DNA from: Haemaphysalis longicornis
Lineage: Eukaryota; Arthropoda; Arachnida; Ixodida; Ixodidae
Length of the DNA stretch: 64,000 bases
Reading direction: 5' to 3'
Assembly (NCBI GenBank): GCA_013339765.2
Contig: CM023449.1
Span: 110,353,849 to 110,417,848 of the forward strand
Shown here: positions 23,560 to 34,290 of the stretch, piece after piece
How the letters are laid out: each line of letters begins with the position of its first letter
Position numbering within the stretch: the first letter of the stretch is position 1
Position numbers and translations under genes: made by a program
The notes under the pieces: generated by a model
The model's database searches: none
Told to the model about the DNA's origin: nothing
The model's input: only the letters and a program-made list of their open reading frames with translations

Positions 23560-24543
23560 TTTTGAAAGCCTTGAAAACGGGAGAAGTCCTTATTGAGGTA
23601 GATAACAAACATCAGTCCCCTAACCTATCGCACAAACGCGCATGGTGGATGCTGACATGAAGATCACAACTCATGGAAGTCTTAATAGCTCCCAGTGTGC
23701 AATATTTGAACTGGAAGTAACAAATGAGACCGAACCATGTCTGCTAGAGGGCCTTTATGACCAGGGTGTGAGGACAGTAAGGCGGATGACCATACGACGA
23801 AATGACCAAGTAGTACCGACCAAACACACCATCTCAACATTTTACTACCCGAAATTTCCTGAGTCGTTCAATGCAGGCTTCATGAGATGTCCAGTCCGAA
23901 CCTACTTACCGAACCCGCGCCGCTGCTTCAAGTGTCAGCGGTTCCGGCACTGCACAAACTCTTGCCATGGGAGACTGACATGCGCTAAATGTGCAGCACA
24001 AGACCACCCGACAGACAATTGCAACTCCACAACCTTCAATTGTGTAAACTGCCAGGGACCTCATCCAGCCTTTTCTATTGCTTTCGACAAGTTCAAACAG
24101 GAAAAACAAATCATCAACTTGAAGGTCACAGAGAACATCACTTTACCAGAGGGAAGAAAGAGGTTCCCCTCTTTCCCTCTGGGGATGTACGCTGGCGTAG
24201 CTCGCCGGGGACGAACCGGCGTCTGGTTTCGGCGGGGACCCAGTACCGAGAGTCGTACGTGGTCCCCCCCCCCCCTTCAGGTTGCCTCTGGTGGCCCAAA
24301 CAACTCGCCCCCACACCGCAGGGCCAGTCCGTAGCGGTTGCGGTGGCAACAAATACTGAAAGGGCTGCTCATCCCGTCTCTGCTTCCCCGGTTCCCAGTA
24401 CATCTGTGGGCACCGTGGAGATGGAAGTCGAGGGACCCTCAGTTGCTCTAACCCTTGCCGCATCGCCTGTGCCACCCGTGGCTCTCCCACCACCCGTGGC
24501 GGTGACGGCTGAAATGAAGGGCACCTGCCTGCAAGGGTGCTAA
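23560..24543 (+). pseudogene. LINE ORF1 (gag-like, CCHC zinc knuckles), broken
   Basis: The N-terminal part reads KTGEVLIEVDNKHQSPNLS (about 23575) and shifts frame near 23640. The main frame (23642-24334) then contains QGVRTVRRMTIRR, an NPRRCFKCQRFRHCTNSC knuckle at about residues 91-108, and two further Cys-rich motifs (CAKCAAQDHPTDNC and CVNCQGPHP). This is the standard nucleic-acid-binding ORF1 of I- and Jockey-type LINEs, which coats the LINE RNA. A second frameshift near 24170 moves the acidic, Ser/Pro-rich tail to another frame (to 24543). The first knuckle keeps C, C, H and C. A start codon cannot be trusted because the N-terminus is interrupted. Confidence 0.82.
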
Positions 24544-24774
24544 GTATAGCGGGTCTGGTCCGCCGGTTACCCTGCTCCTCCTCCCCCCAAATCTGATGAG
24601 GAGATGGATGTGGGACCTTTCCTGCCTGGTTCGCAGCTACGGAACGAGTCTATTCATCCAAACCTCCAGAGAGGCCGGAAAAACCCTTTCCCTTTCCGAG
24701 AGTTCAAGCCCCGAAAGACGATACATAAACAACACACTTCAGTGGCTCTGATTACTTCATAATATGAAGAGAAA

Positions 24775-25407
24775 ACATAATACAATGGAACTGTAGAGGC
24801 CCTCATCAAACTCTTGACGATGTTTATGAAATACTGCATTCCAATCAGCCAAGTGTCATAAGTCTGCAAGAAAAGAACCTTAACAGTAAACAGACAGACT
24901 TTCTTAATAGATATATGGTATTCAGAAAGGACAGGAGGGACTGCACACACTCTCCCGGTGGTGTTTCCATTATCGCCCTACAATCACTGGCATGTAATAG
25001 TATCATTCTAAACACTGTTCTTGAGGCTGTAGCGATTCGCACAATAATATCTATAGGTTGATAACCGTATGCTCCAATTACATTCCTTCTGATTTTGTTA
25101 TTTCGGGCTCTGATTTCGAGGCGTTGGTTGACCAGCTACCCAAATCATACATCCTCCAAGGTGACCTTAATGTGCATAATTCTCTTTGGGCCTCTTCCCG
25201 CACGAATGCCCCAGGTCACCTAGTAGAGAAGTTTTAGCACCATCTGGAGCGTGCATTTTCAACAACAAGCAGCCTACATACCACAATGTAGGACACAACA
25301 CATCACATCTTGACTTTGCCATAGGGTCTGCAGTTCTCCTTCTATATCTTGAGTGGGGCATGGGTACGGACCAATATGGTAGTGACCACGTCCCCACTTC
25401 ACTAACA
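24775..25407 (+). pseudogene. LINE ORF2 endonuclease domain (broken)
   Basis: The APE-type endonuclease begins IQWNCRG (about 24783), continues SVISLQEKNL with the metal-binding glutamate of the QE motif, and reaches a stop near 25060. In the next frame it gives GDLNVHNSLWASS at 25159-25197, and then, after another frame change, YGSDHVP at about 25374. The catalytic N (IQWN), E (QEK), D-N (GDLN) and SDH signatures are all still visible in order, so all major motifs survive although the frame does not. This enzyme nicks the target to prime reverse transcription. Confidence 0.82.
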
Positions 25408-26109
25408 TAGATAGATAAGAGCCTTAACAGTTCACCTTCCCATTTAGGGTTCAATGAAGCTAGAGCAAACTGGAGTACATATAAAGAAACATCTAAATTA
25501 CAGTGCATGTAGGTGAAGCCGCTCAACTACTCACGGCGCACATCCTAGCCGCCGCCGAAAAGTCCCTTCTCCCGGCCTCAGTAGGCGAGCGCGGGAGGCC
25601 CAGAACAAGGCGTGGGGTATCCTACCCCGGTACCCCACGTCCAAATAACTTCTATCGTTTAAAAGGGGAGAAGGCATTTGGTAATCGTTTGCGCCGAAAG
25701 GCGAAACGAGATAGTTGACGCACCTTCCTTACATCCATTAACTCATGTACAAACACAAGTTATGGACAAGAATACGAAAATTTAAAGACCAACATACATC
25801 CAGCCTGCCCCTGGTCAGCACAACAGGATACACGCTCGATGATAAGGCTAACACACATTCACAACACTTCCAACACGTTTACAGTTCAGCACACTACACA
25901 AACACTTTCGTGAAACACAAAACCGCTTGTGACAAAAAGCCCCTCCATGACAATAACAATTCAAAATGAGGTTAGAATTTTGAATTTACACTGTATAAGT
26001 TTTAGGCTGCCCTGATCATATGTACGCCTTCAGCTCCAGGTGCAGATAAGATTACATACAAGCACAATACAACACATACACCCAGACACGCTTTAAACAC
26101 TCGTACACC

Positions 26110-27490
26110 TGTACAACAAAATATGGCTTTAGGGGCACATTCCCGCGTTTTCGAAGAAGGCCAATGTACTGGCTTCCTTGAAGGAGGAGAAAGATTCTTC
26201 CTCTCCCGCCAGCCATCGACCCAAAGCCCTAACAACCTGCCAGTGCAATCTTTTCGAGAAGATTATCAACAGGAGCCTCGTGTACTCTCTCGAGTACAAT
26301 GATCTTCTCTAGAGCTGCCAGGCAGGCTTCCCTGCAGGGACATCCACCGATGATCAGCTGGTTGGCCTAGAATTGTAGAGAAAAGATACCTTTATACACC
26401 AACAGCACTGCATGACCGTCTTTTTTCATATAAAAAAATGTATGATTCTAGCTGGCGTTACGGCATTCTTCGAGACATTTAGTCCTATGGTAACATGTTC
26501 AACACTGTTAATAGTTACTTGTCCAAACGAAAAGTTCGTGCCAGAGTAGGGGCGACCCTGTCTAGAGTTCACATTAAAAAAATGGCGTGCCTCAAGGCGT
26601 AGTTTTGAGCTGCATGCTTGTTATCGTCAAGATGAGTTCCCTTCAGAAAGTATTGCCTTCATCAATCTTCTGTTTAGTATATGTGGATGACGTACAAATA
26701 TCTTTTCAATCTTTGGGTAGTGAAACTTCCTCGCTGGGGAGAGGAAAATGGTTTCAAACTTAATCCCGCGAAACGTACCTGCATCGTATTCTAAAGGAGA
26801 CGTGGAGTTAGGCCCACCCCTGAAATGAATCTCAATGGGGACCTAATTTCTGTTAAAAAGGAACCCAAGTTTTCGGGCGTGGTGATGGGCGAAAAACTCA
26901 CATTCATCTCTTACACCAAACACCTTTAACACGAATGTCTAAAAGCAAAAAATATTCAGAAAGTCCTATCTTACCAATCATACGGTGCAGATAAACAACT
27001 CCTGCTGCGCCTTTATACCACTTTGGTAGGGTCTCCTGTGGATTACGAAAGTGTTGTCTACGGGTCGGCCATAAAAACAGCGCTAAAAATGCTCGACCCA
27101 GTGCTGCAATTGGGGCTTCCCCTGTCATGTGGTACTTTCTCTACAAGCCCTTTCCGCCGCCTGTATGTGGAATGCGACAAATGGTGCCTGGAGTACCAGC
27201 GAACATATGTTGATCTTTATTATTCTTGTGAAATCTCATCAATCGACAACCACCCTTTTAAACCTGTTTTTATGGATACATCCACACCACAGGTCTTTTT
27301 AAATCACCCGTCCGTTTCTCTTCCCTTCTCAGAAAGCGTGAGAAAGGAGGCAGCTTTACTTAATGTCTCATTTTTAAACACCTTCAAATCATCTTGCATT
27401 GATTTTATAGCGCCATGGAGCCTTCGCACTGTGCCCTGTGACCTCATTCATCCAACTCGACAAAAATATGGTAAGAAAAAATGCGATTAG
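26110..27490 (+). pseudogene. LINE ORF2 reverse transcriptase (broken)
   Basis: Motifs appear in order across several frames: LHDRLFSYKKMYDSSW (about 26410), NGVPQGVVLSCML (26580-26620) and the catalytic box YVDDVQISF at 26677-26703. These are followed by ENGFKLNPAKRTC (about 26740) and the thumb segment SPVDYESVVYGSA...LQLGLPLSCGTF (27023-27140). Stops occur at about 26250, 26465 and 26605. The YVDD and GVPQG motifs are intact, so the identity is safe although the protein is not functional. The upstream linker to the endonuclease contains AAQLLTAHILAAAEKSLLP (25515). Confidence 0.82.
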
Positions 27491-27499
27491 GCAGCACTT

Positions 27500-28190
27500 T
27501 CAGTCACTGCAGGAGGAGTACCAGTGTACAGAACTGCCTCCGCCGTGTCATGTGCCGCGCACAGAACCGATTTGAATGTTTCTGAGGCCATGCAGTTAAA
27601 GTGCAACATTTTTACAGCAGAGGCATATTGAATTTTACTTGCTGTGAATCACATTGTCAGTGTCATATACCGAAATCTCCCATTTACACTGATTCCCTGT
27701 GTTGTGCGGGCAGCATCATCGCGAAAGAAGTCCAGAAACTACATACTGAATGTTGTTCCTAGGAAGATTATGTCAGCTTATGGCTCAAACCGTGAGGTGC
27801 GTGTTTGTTGGGTCCCAGGCCACTCGGGGATCGCGGAAAACTAGACGGCGGATGAAAGGGCCGTCACTTCTGCACTCAAAACACAGTGCACATAACAACC
27901 GTACCCTGCAATGACCTCAAGTCACACATAAAACAGCAGCTACGTAAAACACGGCAAAAACATTGGAGTAAAGAGACAGACAACAAACTACAAACTGTAA
28001 AACCACACTTGGAACGATACACAACTGATTCCCACAACAAAAACACCGAAGTTACCTTGACAAGGTTACGGATAGGCCACACACATGTAACACACACATG
28101 TAACACACACACTAGGCCACGAAGACCCATGTGCAGCGGGTGGGGAGAGGGCCCATCCGCAAATACGTATTCAGTGCAAGGCACGTGACA
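27500..28190 (+). pseudogene. LINE RNase H and C-terminal region (broken)
   Basis: An IFTAEAY segment (about 27610) carries the conserved glutamate and is followed by a stop. REVRVCWVPGHSGIAEN (27792-27842) matches the WVPGHxGIxxN block, then a stop, then TADERA. After that a WSKETDNKLQTVKPHLERY...TLTRLRIGHTHVTH region (27960-28090) equals the C-terminal segment that normally precedes a final zinc knuckle. The start of RNase H with its first aspartate is not clearly visible. A CACACATGTAA triplication at 28080-28110 looks like slippage. Confidence 0.78.
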
Positions 28191-28521
28191 TGAAACGACG
28201 CAACCACTTACCACAAATATACACACGACATATTTCACAACAACACCCGTCATAATTTTTAGGAGACGAGCCCACGTTTTCAATCAAGCGCGTCTTTGAG
28301 TTTCTTACTGATGTCAAATTTTTCCATCTCATTTCCTACCGTGTATCAAGACAACCTGGCCCTTTACGCCAGGCATCTACATTGACTTTCGTTTGATTTT
28401 ACAGTTACTTTTATGAGATGTTTTTAGTAGTCATATAACTGAATGAAGAACTATCCTTTACCGCTTTTGCCATCAGTCGGCCTTGCGCCATAAAAATGTA
28501 AACACCATCAGCATCATCAAA

Positions 28522-28911
28522 GTGGCTCACGCGCCGTTCTTCATTATTGTTTAGCCGGGACTTCTCCGATCAATGAAGTTATGCTATGAACATATTAGGT
28601 TGCCGAATCAAACGTATCACGACGGCTATGCCGAAACATCGGTAAGAAGGAAACAAAAAGGTCAGGCTGAAATTTTCCACTTTTGGCGGAGCAGTAATCG
28701 TCGTGTGCGTTGAACGGCTTTCACGTAAAGGAATACTGTATCTGAAAGCACGGTTAACAGAAAGAGTGATTCGTCGGAAACATGATATTTTCAGTTGCTG
28801 GGACATTTTAACCCTTTTTTGTTGACTGTGCTGCGGATTTTTGCTGCAGTTAAACGTTTTTAACAGTCCGCGAAGTATATTAGGCAAAGCCCATACAAAA
28901 CCAAGCACAAA
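28522..28911. other. No gene recognised
   Basis: A 122-codon minus-strand frame (28579-28947) covers this gap and runs into the LTR. It has no domain and is not believed to be a gene. Confidence 0.4.
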
Positions 28912-29273
28912 TGTTAACCTGTTTTCTTTATTCTTACATCGCCACAAACGCTATAGAACGCGTAGCGGAGGTCGTCGGGCCATCTTGCCCTTCTTGCAAG
29001 TCTGTTGGGTTGGTTAGTTCGGCTAAGGCTTGGAGTAAATTACTTGTTCTATGGAGTTCGCACCTGTTGCTTCGGAATGTGGCGATATTATTACGTGGCA
29101 GCCGAACAAGTGATGAGACGAACGACGCGATTGGCTGAAGCGATCTATTTACAGCATGTACATAGCGGCCATTACAGAGCACGCGCTAGGTGCATGCCAG
29201 GCACTTGGTCGTCGTCATTGTTGTTCTTGGGTCAAGTCGCTGTGCAGCATTGCCGCACCTGAGTCCCGTAACA
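28912..29273 (-). mobile_element. LTR of an LTR retrotransposon (362 bp)
   Basis: On the minus strand the unit starts TGTTACGGGACTC and ends AATAAAGAAAACAGGTTAACA, giving a terminal inverted TGTTA/TAACA and the usual TG...CA borders. A TAAATA box lies mid-LTR near 29152 and a polyadenylation signal lies near the 3' end. Directly upstream on the minus strand is a purine-rich GGCGGGTGA, which suits a polypurine tract before a 3' LTR. This makes it the 3' LTR, with its interior to the right in plus coordinates. No second LTR was found in the window. Confidence 0.55.
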
Positions 29274-29640
29274 TCACCCGCCGGGTCGGTGACGACAGTC
29301 CCGGTCGAGGCCAAGGCAACGGGAGGATTGCTGTGCGGATGAACAAGGCAATGAAATCGTACAGTGAAGTTGTGCCTGCTGCCAAAGATGACAATAATGC
29401 CTTGATGATGTCTGCACCCACACCAACAACGTCTTCAAGGCTGAAACGGACCGTCTGAGGGACTCGAACCACATCGGACGAGAGGGCTGGGGACCCGGTA
29501 TCTTCGATTGGTCTGGCGTCGGCTTGTAACGCTTAGTCTTGATCGGCTGCTTACGGGCTGGGGATGTGGGGTGGGGGACGTGGTCGTATATAAATGCAAG
29601 AAAATTGAGCAAGGCCAGAGAGAGCCTTTATGTTTTAAAG
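29274..29640 (-). pseudogene. Interior remnant next to the LTR
   Basis: On the minus strand three overlapping frames cover this part. One (29274-29612) ends in CLGLDRDCRHRPGG and a stop right at the putative polypurine tract, as the last reading frame of Gypsy-type elements often does. Protein motifs of integrase or protease are not recognisable in the short stretch left. The right limit is unclear. Confidence 0.35.
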
Positions 29641-29700
29641 GGAGTTGCAATTGTGCTAACACAAAAGCCAAAGGAGTTGAAGAAGGCGTACTGATTTTGT

Positions 29701-30594
29701 AATCCGACTATATAAGATTTACATAGACAAAAAATCTCAAACATGAGGTCTATAATTTGAGTTTACAGACCTTATATCTGCTCACTTGGGTTAAGTCGAC
29801 GTCCAGCATCATCGCTCCCTCCAAACAGAGCCCTTGTCGAAAGCTCTCTTAACGTAGTTGCTGTGAAAGATATACTTCGGTCCCATGTTGCGACCGTCGA
29901 ATAGAAGACCTCCTCCGTCTTGAGCGTGCGTGCCTTACCAGCGGGCTGTGTTTATGCAAAGGTTGTTTTAACACATGGACCTCAAGCCGAACACTTTCGT
30001 TTGTCAGAATTAGTCCACGCTCATATAAACTCGACCCCCTAACTTCGCTCTCGCTTGCGTTTGCAATTCATCCTTTTTTAGCACTTCGTTATCTTGCCAG
30101 GATATATATGAAAAATATTTTAAAATATCGACGAATAGCTTCGCGGGCTGTTTTTGAAAGCCCGTAGACCTTTCTGTTCCGCGGCGTTAAATCAGTTTTG
30201 CGATGAAATAAGATTACATAACCTCTTTGGTTTCGCAAGGCGCAGACCGTGCGAAACGCAATATGGGCCAACAAGAGGGTCACCAAACACATGTTCTCAT
30301 CCCTTTTATTGGGTTAAAAAAGCTTCCTTTTATTTTAGCCCCAAATTTTCATTACGGTAAGGTTTGCTTCTTGGAAATTGGCAGCTCATCATTATTATTT
30401 ACTCCAATCAGGATAACACACGCCAGTTCTCAGGACACAGGACCATAAATCTTGTTACAATCAACTGTACAGCAAAACAGCCAGTCTCCGTACTGTCAGC
30501 GCTTATTTGCTGCCTATTGCGTTCACAAGTCACGCCATTATGTGGAGCGTATTCATTGAACGAATAGCAAACCTTGTTATCCTTCCTGCAGAAG
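29701..30594. other. No gene recognised
   Basis: AT-rich, with no supported element. Confidence 0.35.
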
Positions 30595-30797
30595 AACGTT
30601 GCGCTGCTGAGCACGAGGTCGCGGGTTCGATTCCCGGCCGCGGCGGCCGCTTTTCTGATGGAGGCGAAAAGCAAAAACGCCCGTGTGTTCGAGATTTCGG
30701 CGCACGATAAAGATCCCCAGGTTGTCAAAATTAATCCGGAGCCCTCCACTACGGCGCGCCTCATCGCCTGCGTTGCGTCGGCGCGTTAAACCCCACA
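30595..30797 (+). mobile_element. tRNA-derived SINE, 5'-truncated head
   Basis: It has the B box GGGTTCGATTCCC (30622), then GGCCGCTTTTCTGATGGAGG, the body, and the 3' end GGCGCGTTAAACCCCACAATCAA. Only the second half of the tRNA-like head is present; the A box is missing. The body is the least diverged of the copies here. The hairpin element at 30830 begins 33 bp downstream. Confidence 0.85.
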
Positions 30798-30829
30798 ATC
30801 AACCAACCTGCAGAAGAACGGAACGTTGT

Positions 30830-30956
30830 GCTAGTTGGTATGTGTTCATCTTGGTGGAAAACAAAAGCGCTCAAAAAACATGGATGAAGGAGGCGCCGTG
30901 CTCTCTACGTCTTCCTTCGTCCCTGTTTTTTGAGCGCTTTTATTTTACACCAAGAT
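30830..30956 (+). mobile_element. Foldback hairpin element with GCTAGTTGGTA leader, copy 1
   Basis: After the leader GCTAGTTGGTA (30830-30840), arms at 30848-30890 and 30912-30956 pair over almost their whole length (CTTGGTG...AAAAGCGCTCAAAAAACA against its reverse complement). The apex contains GGCGCCGTGCTCTCTACG. The element at 51242-51368 has the same leader, the same geometry and the same GCGCCGTGT-type apex but different arm sequence. No coding potential. Confidence 0.75.
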
Positions 30957-31202
30957 ATCCTTCCTTGTGACCCGCAAAGTGTGTTCGTAGAGTAGTGATT
31001 AACGAGTCTGACAAGGGCATCTTGTTTCTTTTCCGCTCTCCGTGTTCCGTTGCATAGTGTTTTGCCCCCATTTTCACCCAAGTGTCAACATTTGACATTT
31101 TTTTTATGTGTGAAGCACCTTCGGACCTCTCAATGTGCATCCGTTGGCATTCGTGCAGACACACAGCATTATGGACGGATGCCTCAAAGGGAGTCGCACA
31201 AA

Positions 31203-31292
31203 GAAAAGGAAGCTTGCACCGGCAAGATTCGAACCACCGACTCCAGCAACAACACGCAAGGAATACAATACGCTACCACTAAATAACGCCGC
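31203..31292 (-). mobile_element. tRNA-like unit or SINE head (minus)
   Basis: On the minus strand, AGTGGTAGCG (A-box-like) is followed by GTGGTTCGAATCTTGCC (B box) and a pyrimidine-rich end with TTTTC. The clover-leaf is not complete and there is no 3' CCA-ready acceptor stem, so it is treated as a tRNA-derived repeat. Confidence 0.45.
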
Positions 31293-31415
31293 CAGATGGA
31301 AATTTGAATAGAAAATTGTTACTGAAGTGTAACGCGACCTCGCAATGTCCGTTCGCGTCCGTGCACACAGTATTAATTGAAACATATGTGTGTCAGCCCA
31401 CTAAAAGGGTAGAAA

Positions 31416-31649
31416 GCGCAAAAAAAATCCCACATCTCTACGCCGTGAACGATGCCGAGGGTGCGAAGTACTGGCAAGCAAATTGTCTACCGCGTGGCGC
31501 TTGTCATTTACAGTGTAATACTGCACCTCAAAATCATTTAAAATTCACGCACGGAAGGGTGACGCTCATCACACAGGCAATACACATTTTGCGCCCCAGT
31601 GGCACCCTCGGCATCGTCTACGGCGTGGAGATGTGTGATTTTTTTCGCC
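31416..31649. mobile_element. MITE-like element with 49-bp inverted ends
   Basis: The left arm 31416-31464 and right arm 31601-31649 are inverted copies with only about 5 to 6 differences. The shared core is ACATCTC, then ACGCCGT, then GATGCCGAGGGTGC. The 136-bp centre is unrelated to the arms. A plus-strand frame of 135 codons over it (31304-31711) is a by-product of the palindrome. No clear target duplication is visible. Confidence 0.85.
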
Positions 31650-34216
31650 TTGTTACATGCCGAAATCATGCTCGAGGAAAATTTGGGAACGAGAAAACAC
31701 GACTTTTTTAAACTGTGATAATTTTATTTTCAGAGTTCCCTCGATACATGCCAATGCAGGAACAGTCCTCTCTTTTTGCTAGCGATGAATTTGAAGGCTT
31801 TGTCGGTAGCTGCTATTTCCAGAGATAGCTCGAAGTAACGATTGTAACCTTACCTACACAATGTGCACATTCAGCTATGCTGGCCACCAGTCATGGATTC
31901 AAACTTCTGAGCACAAATGTTAGGTTTATAAGGCCCCCTTGGGGATACCAAGATATACAGTGTTAGCTGGTGCTGGCTGAGGAAACACAGATAGACAGGA
32001 ATAGATGAAGTGTCCCTACAGGCAAGAAAAGAAAGTTAATAGGGGGTTCTTACACTGAACTGCTCTTACATTTCTGCGCGATGCCACCTGTGAGTGGGTG
32101 GGGCTTTGTCAAGTTGTCCTTCAGACAACTTTTGCTTCGCGCTTCCGTTCTCACATGAACTCTATCCAATATAACACAAATCAGTACTCTTCTAACTTCA
32201 ACAGAAATAGAAAGAGAGACCGGGAAACGGTCAGGTACGTTTACCTGTGATGATTCAGCTCGAGTGCACTGTGTACAAGAAGTGGTCCAATGGCTGTGAG
32301 TTGCTTTTGCGAAAGCGTCTAAAGAAATGTTCCACAGCAACACAAGGATATCCTTTTGTCTCATCGACAGCTAAGCCACTACCAGCCGAAGGCGTACAAG
32401 GTAACAACGTATGTGTGCTAAGGGAACTTGAGTGTGCAAGGCTGCGCGTCAGTCTATCTTTGCCCCTGCACCCCCCCCCCCCCCGCTCCACCCCGCCACA
32501 CACACACCTCAATAATACACCATGTAGCTCGTGTGGGAGGCTACGATGCCAAGCGGGGTCGAAAAGCTTGATTTTTTTAGATCTTAATCCGATAACTGCA
32601 AATCCTTGCTTTCACGACTGTTTCTTTTAAAGCAAAGCATTCTACCTTTACCAGCCCACGGTTCTTTCGTCACGTGCAGGACAAGGAACTCCCAACGCGA
32701 CTGCAGCGGAACGGGCGCTTTTAACTCACAGAGCACGGTGTATATGGCGCGGCTATTTTACCCAGCGTTCCCCACACGCTCACGCCAGCGGTCGCATCAA
32801 CGCGACCTTGATTTGTCGTCCGATTCAGCGAAGGTTATTTTGAGCCAGTGTAGGCGCAGCTTCGCGTTCATTGCGTGCTTCCTTCGCCCGGCTTACTTAA
32901 ATTCTTAGACAGCACCTCCTGGGTGACCCGGACACGCGGAATTAAGTGGTCGTACGGCAAAGATACGTTCAAGATTGGTTTGCAGGGCATGAAAACAAAA
33001 TTTAGAGACCAAATGCACACATCTGGCCGCTAAACAAACACTAACTTTTGCGCACGGCTTCCCACGAATGGGACTCCGTTATGTAAATTGGTGAATAGCA
33101 ATTCGGTTGTGTATTAACAGGTATTACAAAAGGCGAGAGGATCAACTGGTTCGGATAAGCACCGGTTATACCATCAGCTTTTCGCAATTGTCAAACATAC
33201 GATAATATTAGTTTAAATCGGTATAATTGGGAATCAGTAAGCTTACATGCCGAATTGTTTCGGTGTCCGCGCTTGTGTCGCGCGATGATGTAGCCCCGAA
33301 CTAGCACATCGGGATGGCTAGGTTCCGCTGTCTCACCCTTCGAATGACGCTTCTCGCCATTTTCTTTCTGCCGACGCACGCCCGGGCTACAGCGGTAGCA
33401 TCCGCCGGTCTAGCGCCGCCGTGGCCGATGTTTCTGTGTTCGGGACGCCACCTCTGCGAATTCTAGGTAACGGCTGGCAGAATCTCTGGTTTCACTCTTT
33501 CACCCACGTGTGTGAATTCAAGTGACGTCGCATGCGCACCTGTTTTGGGTGTCATTTACAGCTTTGCTTTCCAACCACCTTCATAGTGTGGATTGGAGCC
33601 AATTTTTTAAAAGAAGGTTTAGTTCATCACTACGTTCTTCACAGTGCAGTGCAGCACATCAGATTACACCTATTAATCAAATAGTACGCATTTCGCCCTT
33701 ATTCACCCGAATTTTTTTTTCGTTTGTCAGCCTAGATTGCTGAATCAAGTGCTTGTGGTAAAGCGGAACTTCAGGGTTGTCTGAAAATGTAGGCTTTTTG
33801 GCGTTCATTGTACAGCAGACGAATCGTTCCTTGTGTGGCCAGTATGAAGCCAACGGCACACTTGTGCGGTTGCACTGGGTGTGTATGACTTTTCTGTGCG
33901 CGAGCACAGAATTTGGCGTGGCATTCGTATTGGAATCAAAATGCCTTAGAGGCTAGTGTATTAGACCTATTTGTGGAACTCAATTCAATTCACCCGCCCT
34001 ATACTCCCCTCCGCCCCACCTCCCATTTTCCCTCTGTCTCCCCATCGTGTTTTTCCCACTACATCACCAGCCTCCTCTGTTTGAACACAAGTTGCACCTC
34101 TCCCTTCTCTTCCAGCGTTTACCCCGCTACCTTTGCACAAAGCACAAACCTAGCCATCTTTGTTTTGATGGACAAATTTAGGACCTAGGTGCACATTCAA
34201 CAGAATCGATAGCTGG
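31650..34216. other. No gene recognised
   Basis: Includes a 14-C run at 32471-32484. Frames at 32050-32364 (minus), 32247-32630 (plus) and 33913-34188 (plus) overlap low-complexity or opposite-strand frames and carry no motif. Confidence 0.35.
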
Positions 34217-34290
34217 GCTAGTTGGTATCCGTCCATCCTAAACAGCGCTTGACAAAACGACGACGAGGAAGCGGGCAGTCTTGTGTCCCC
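34217..34290 (+). mobile_element. Partial hairpin-family copy (leader plus left side only)
   Basis: GGCTAGTTGGTA followed by CCATCCTAAACAGCGCTTGACAAAACGA resembles the leader and left arm of the hairpin elements at 30830 and 51242. The right arm is absent. It may be a truncated or half-formed copy. Confidence 0.4.

Larger units (their letters stand above)
23040..28521 (+). mobile_element. I-clade LINE spanning all domains, decayed (about 5.5 kb)
   Basis: In plus-strand order: 5' UTR (about 23040-23550), ORF1 with CCHC knuckles (23560-24543), endonuclease (24775-25407), linker (25430-26100), RT (26110-27300), RNase H (27500-27880), C-terminal basic region (27880-28190), and a 3' UTR that ends CCATAAAAATG...CATCAGCATCATC. 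The order endonuclease, RT, RNase H places it in the I clade, and the ATC-rich tail agrees with that. Stops and frameshifts occur in every domain. The left edge is uncertain by about 200 bp. It is the only LINE in the window that keeps the full order of domains. Confidence 0.82.

Noticed and set aside
28579..28947. 122-codon minus-strand frame
   Set aside because: It spans the LTR border and has no domain.
31304..31711. 135-codon frame
   Set aside because: It crosses the whole MITE-like palindrome; both arms would be coding in opposite senses.
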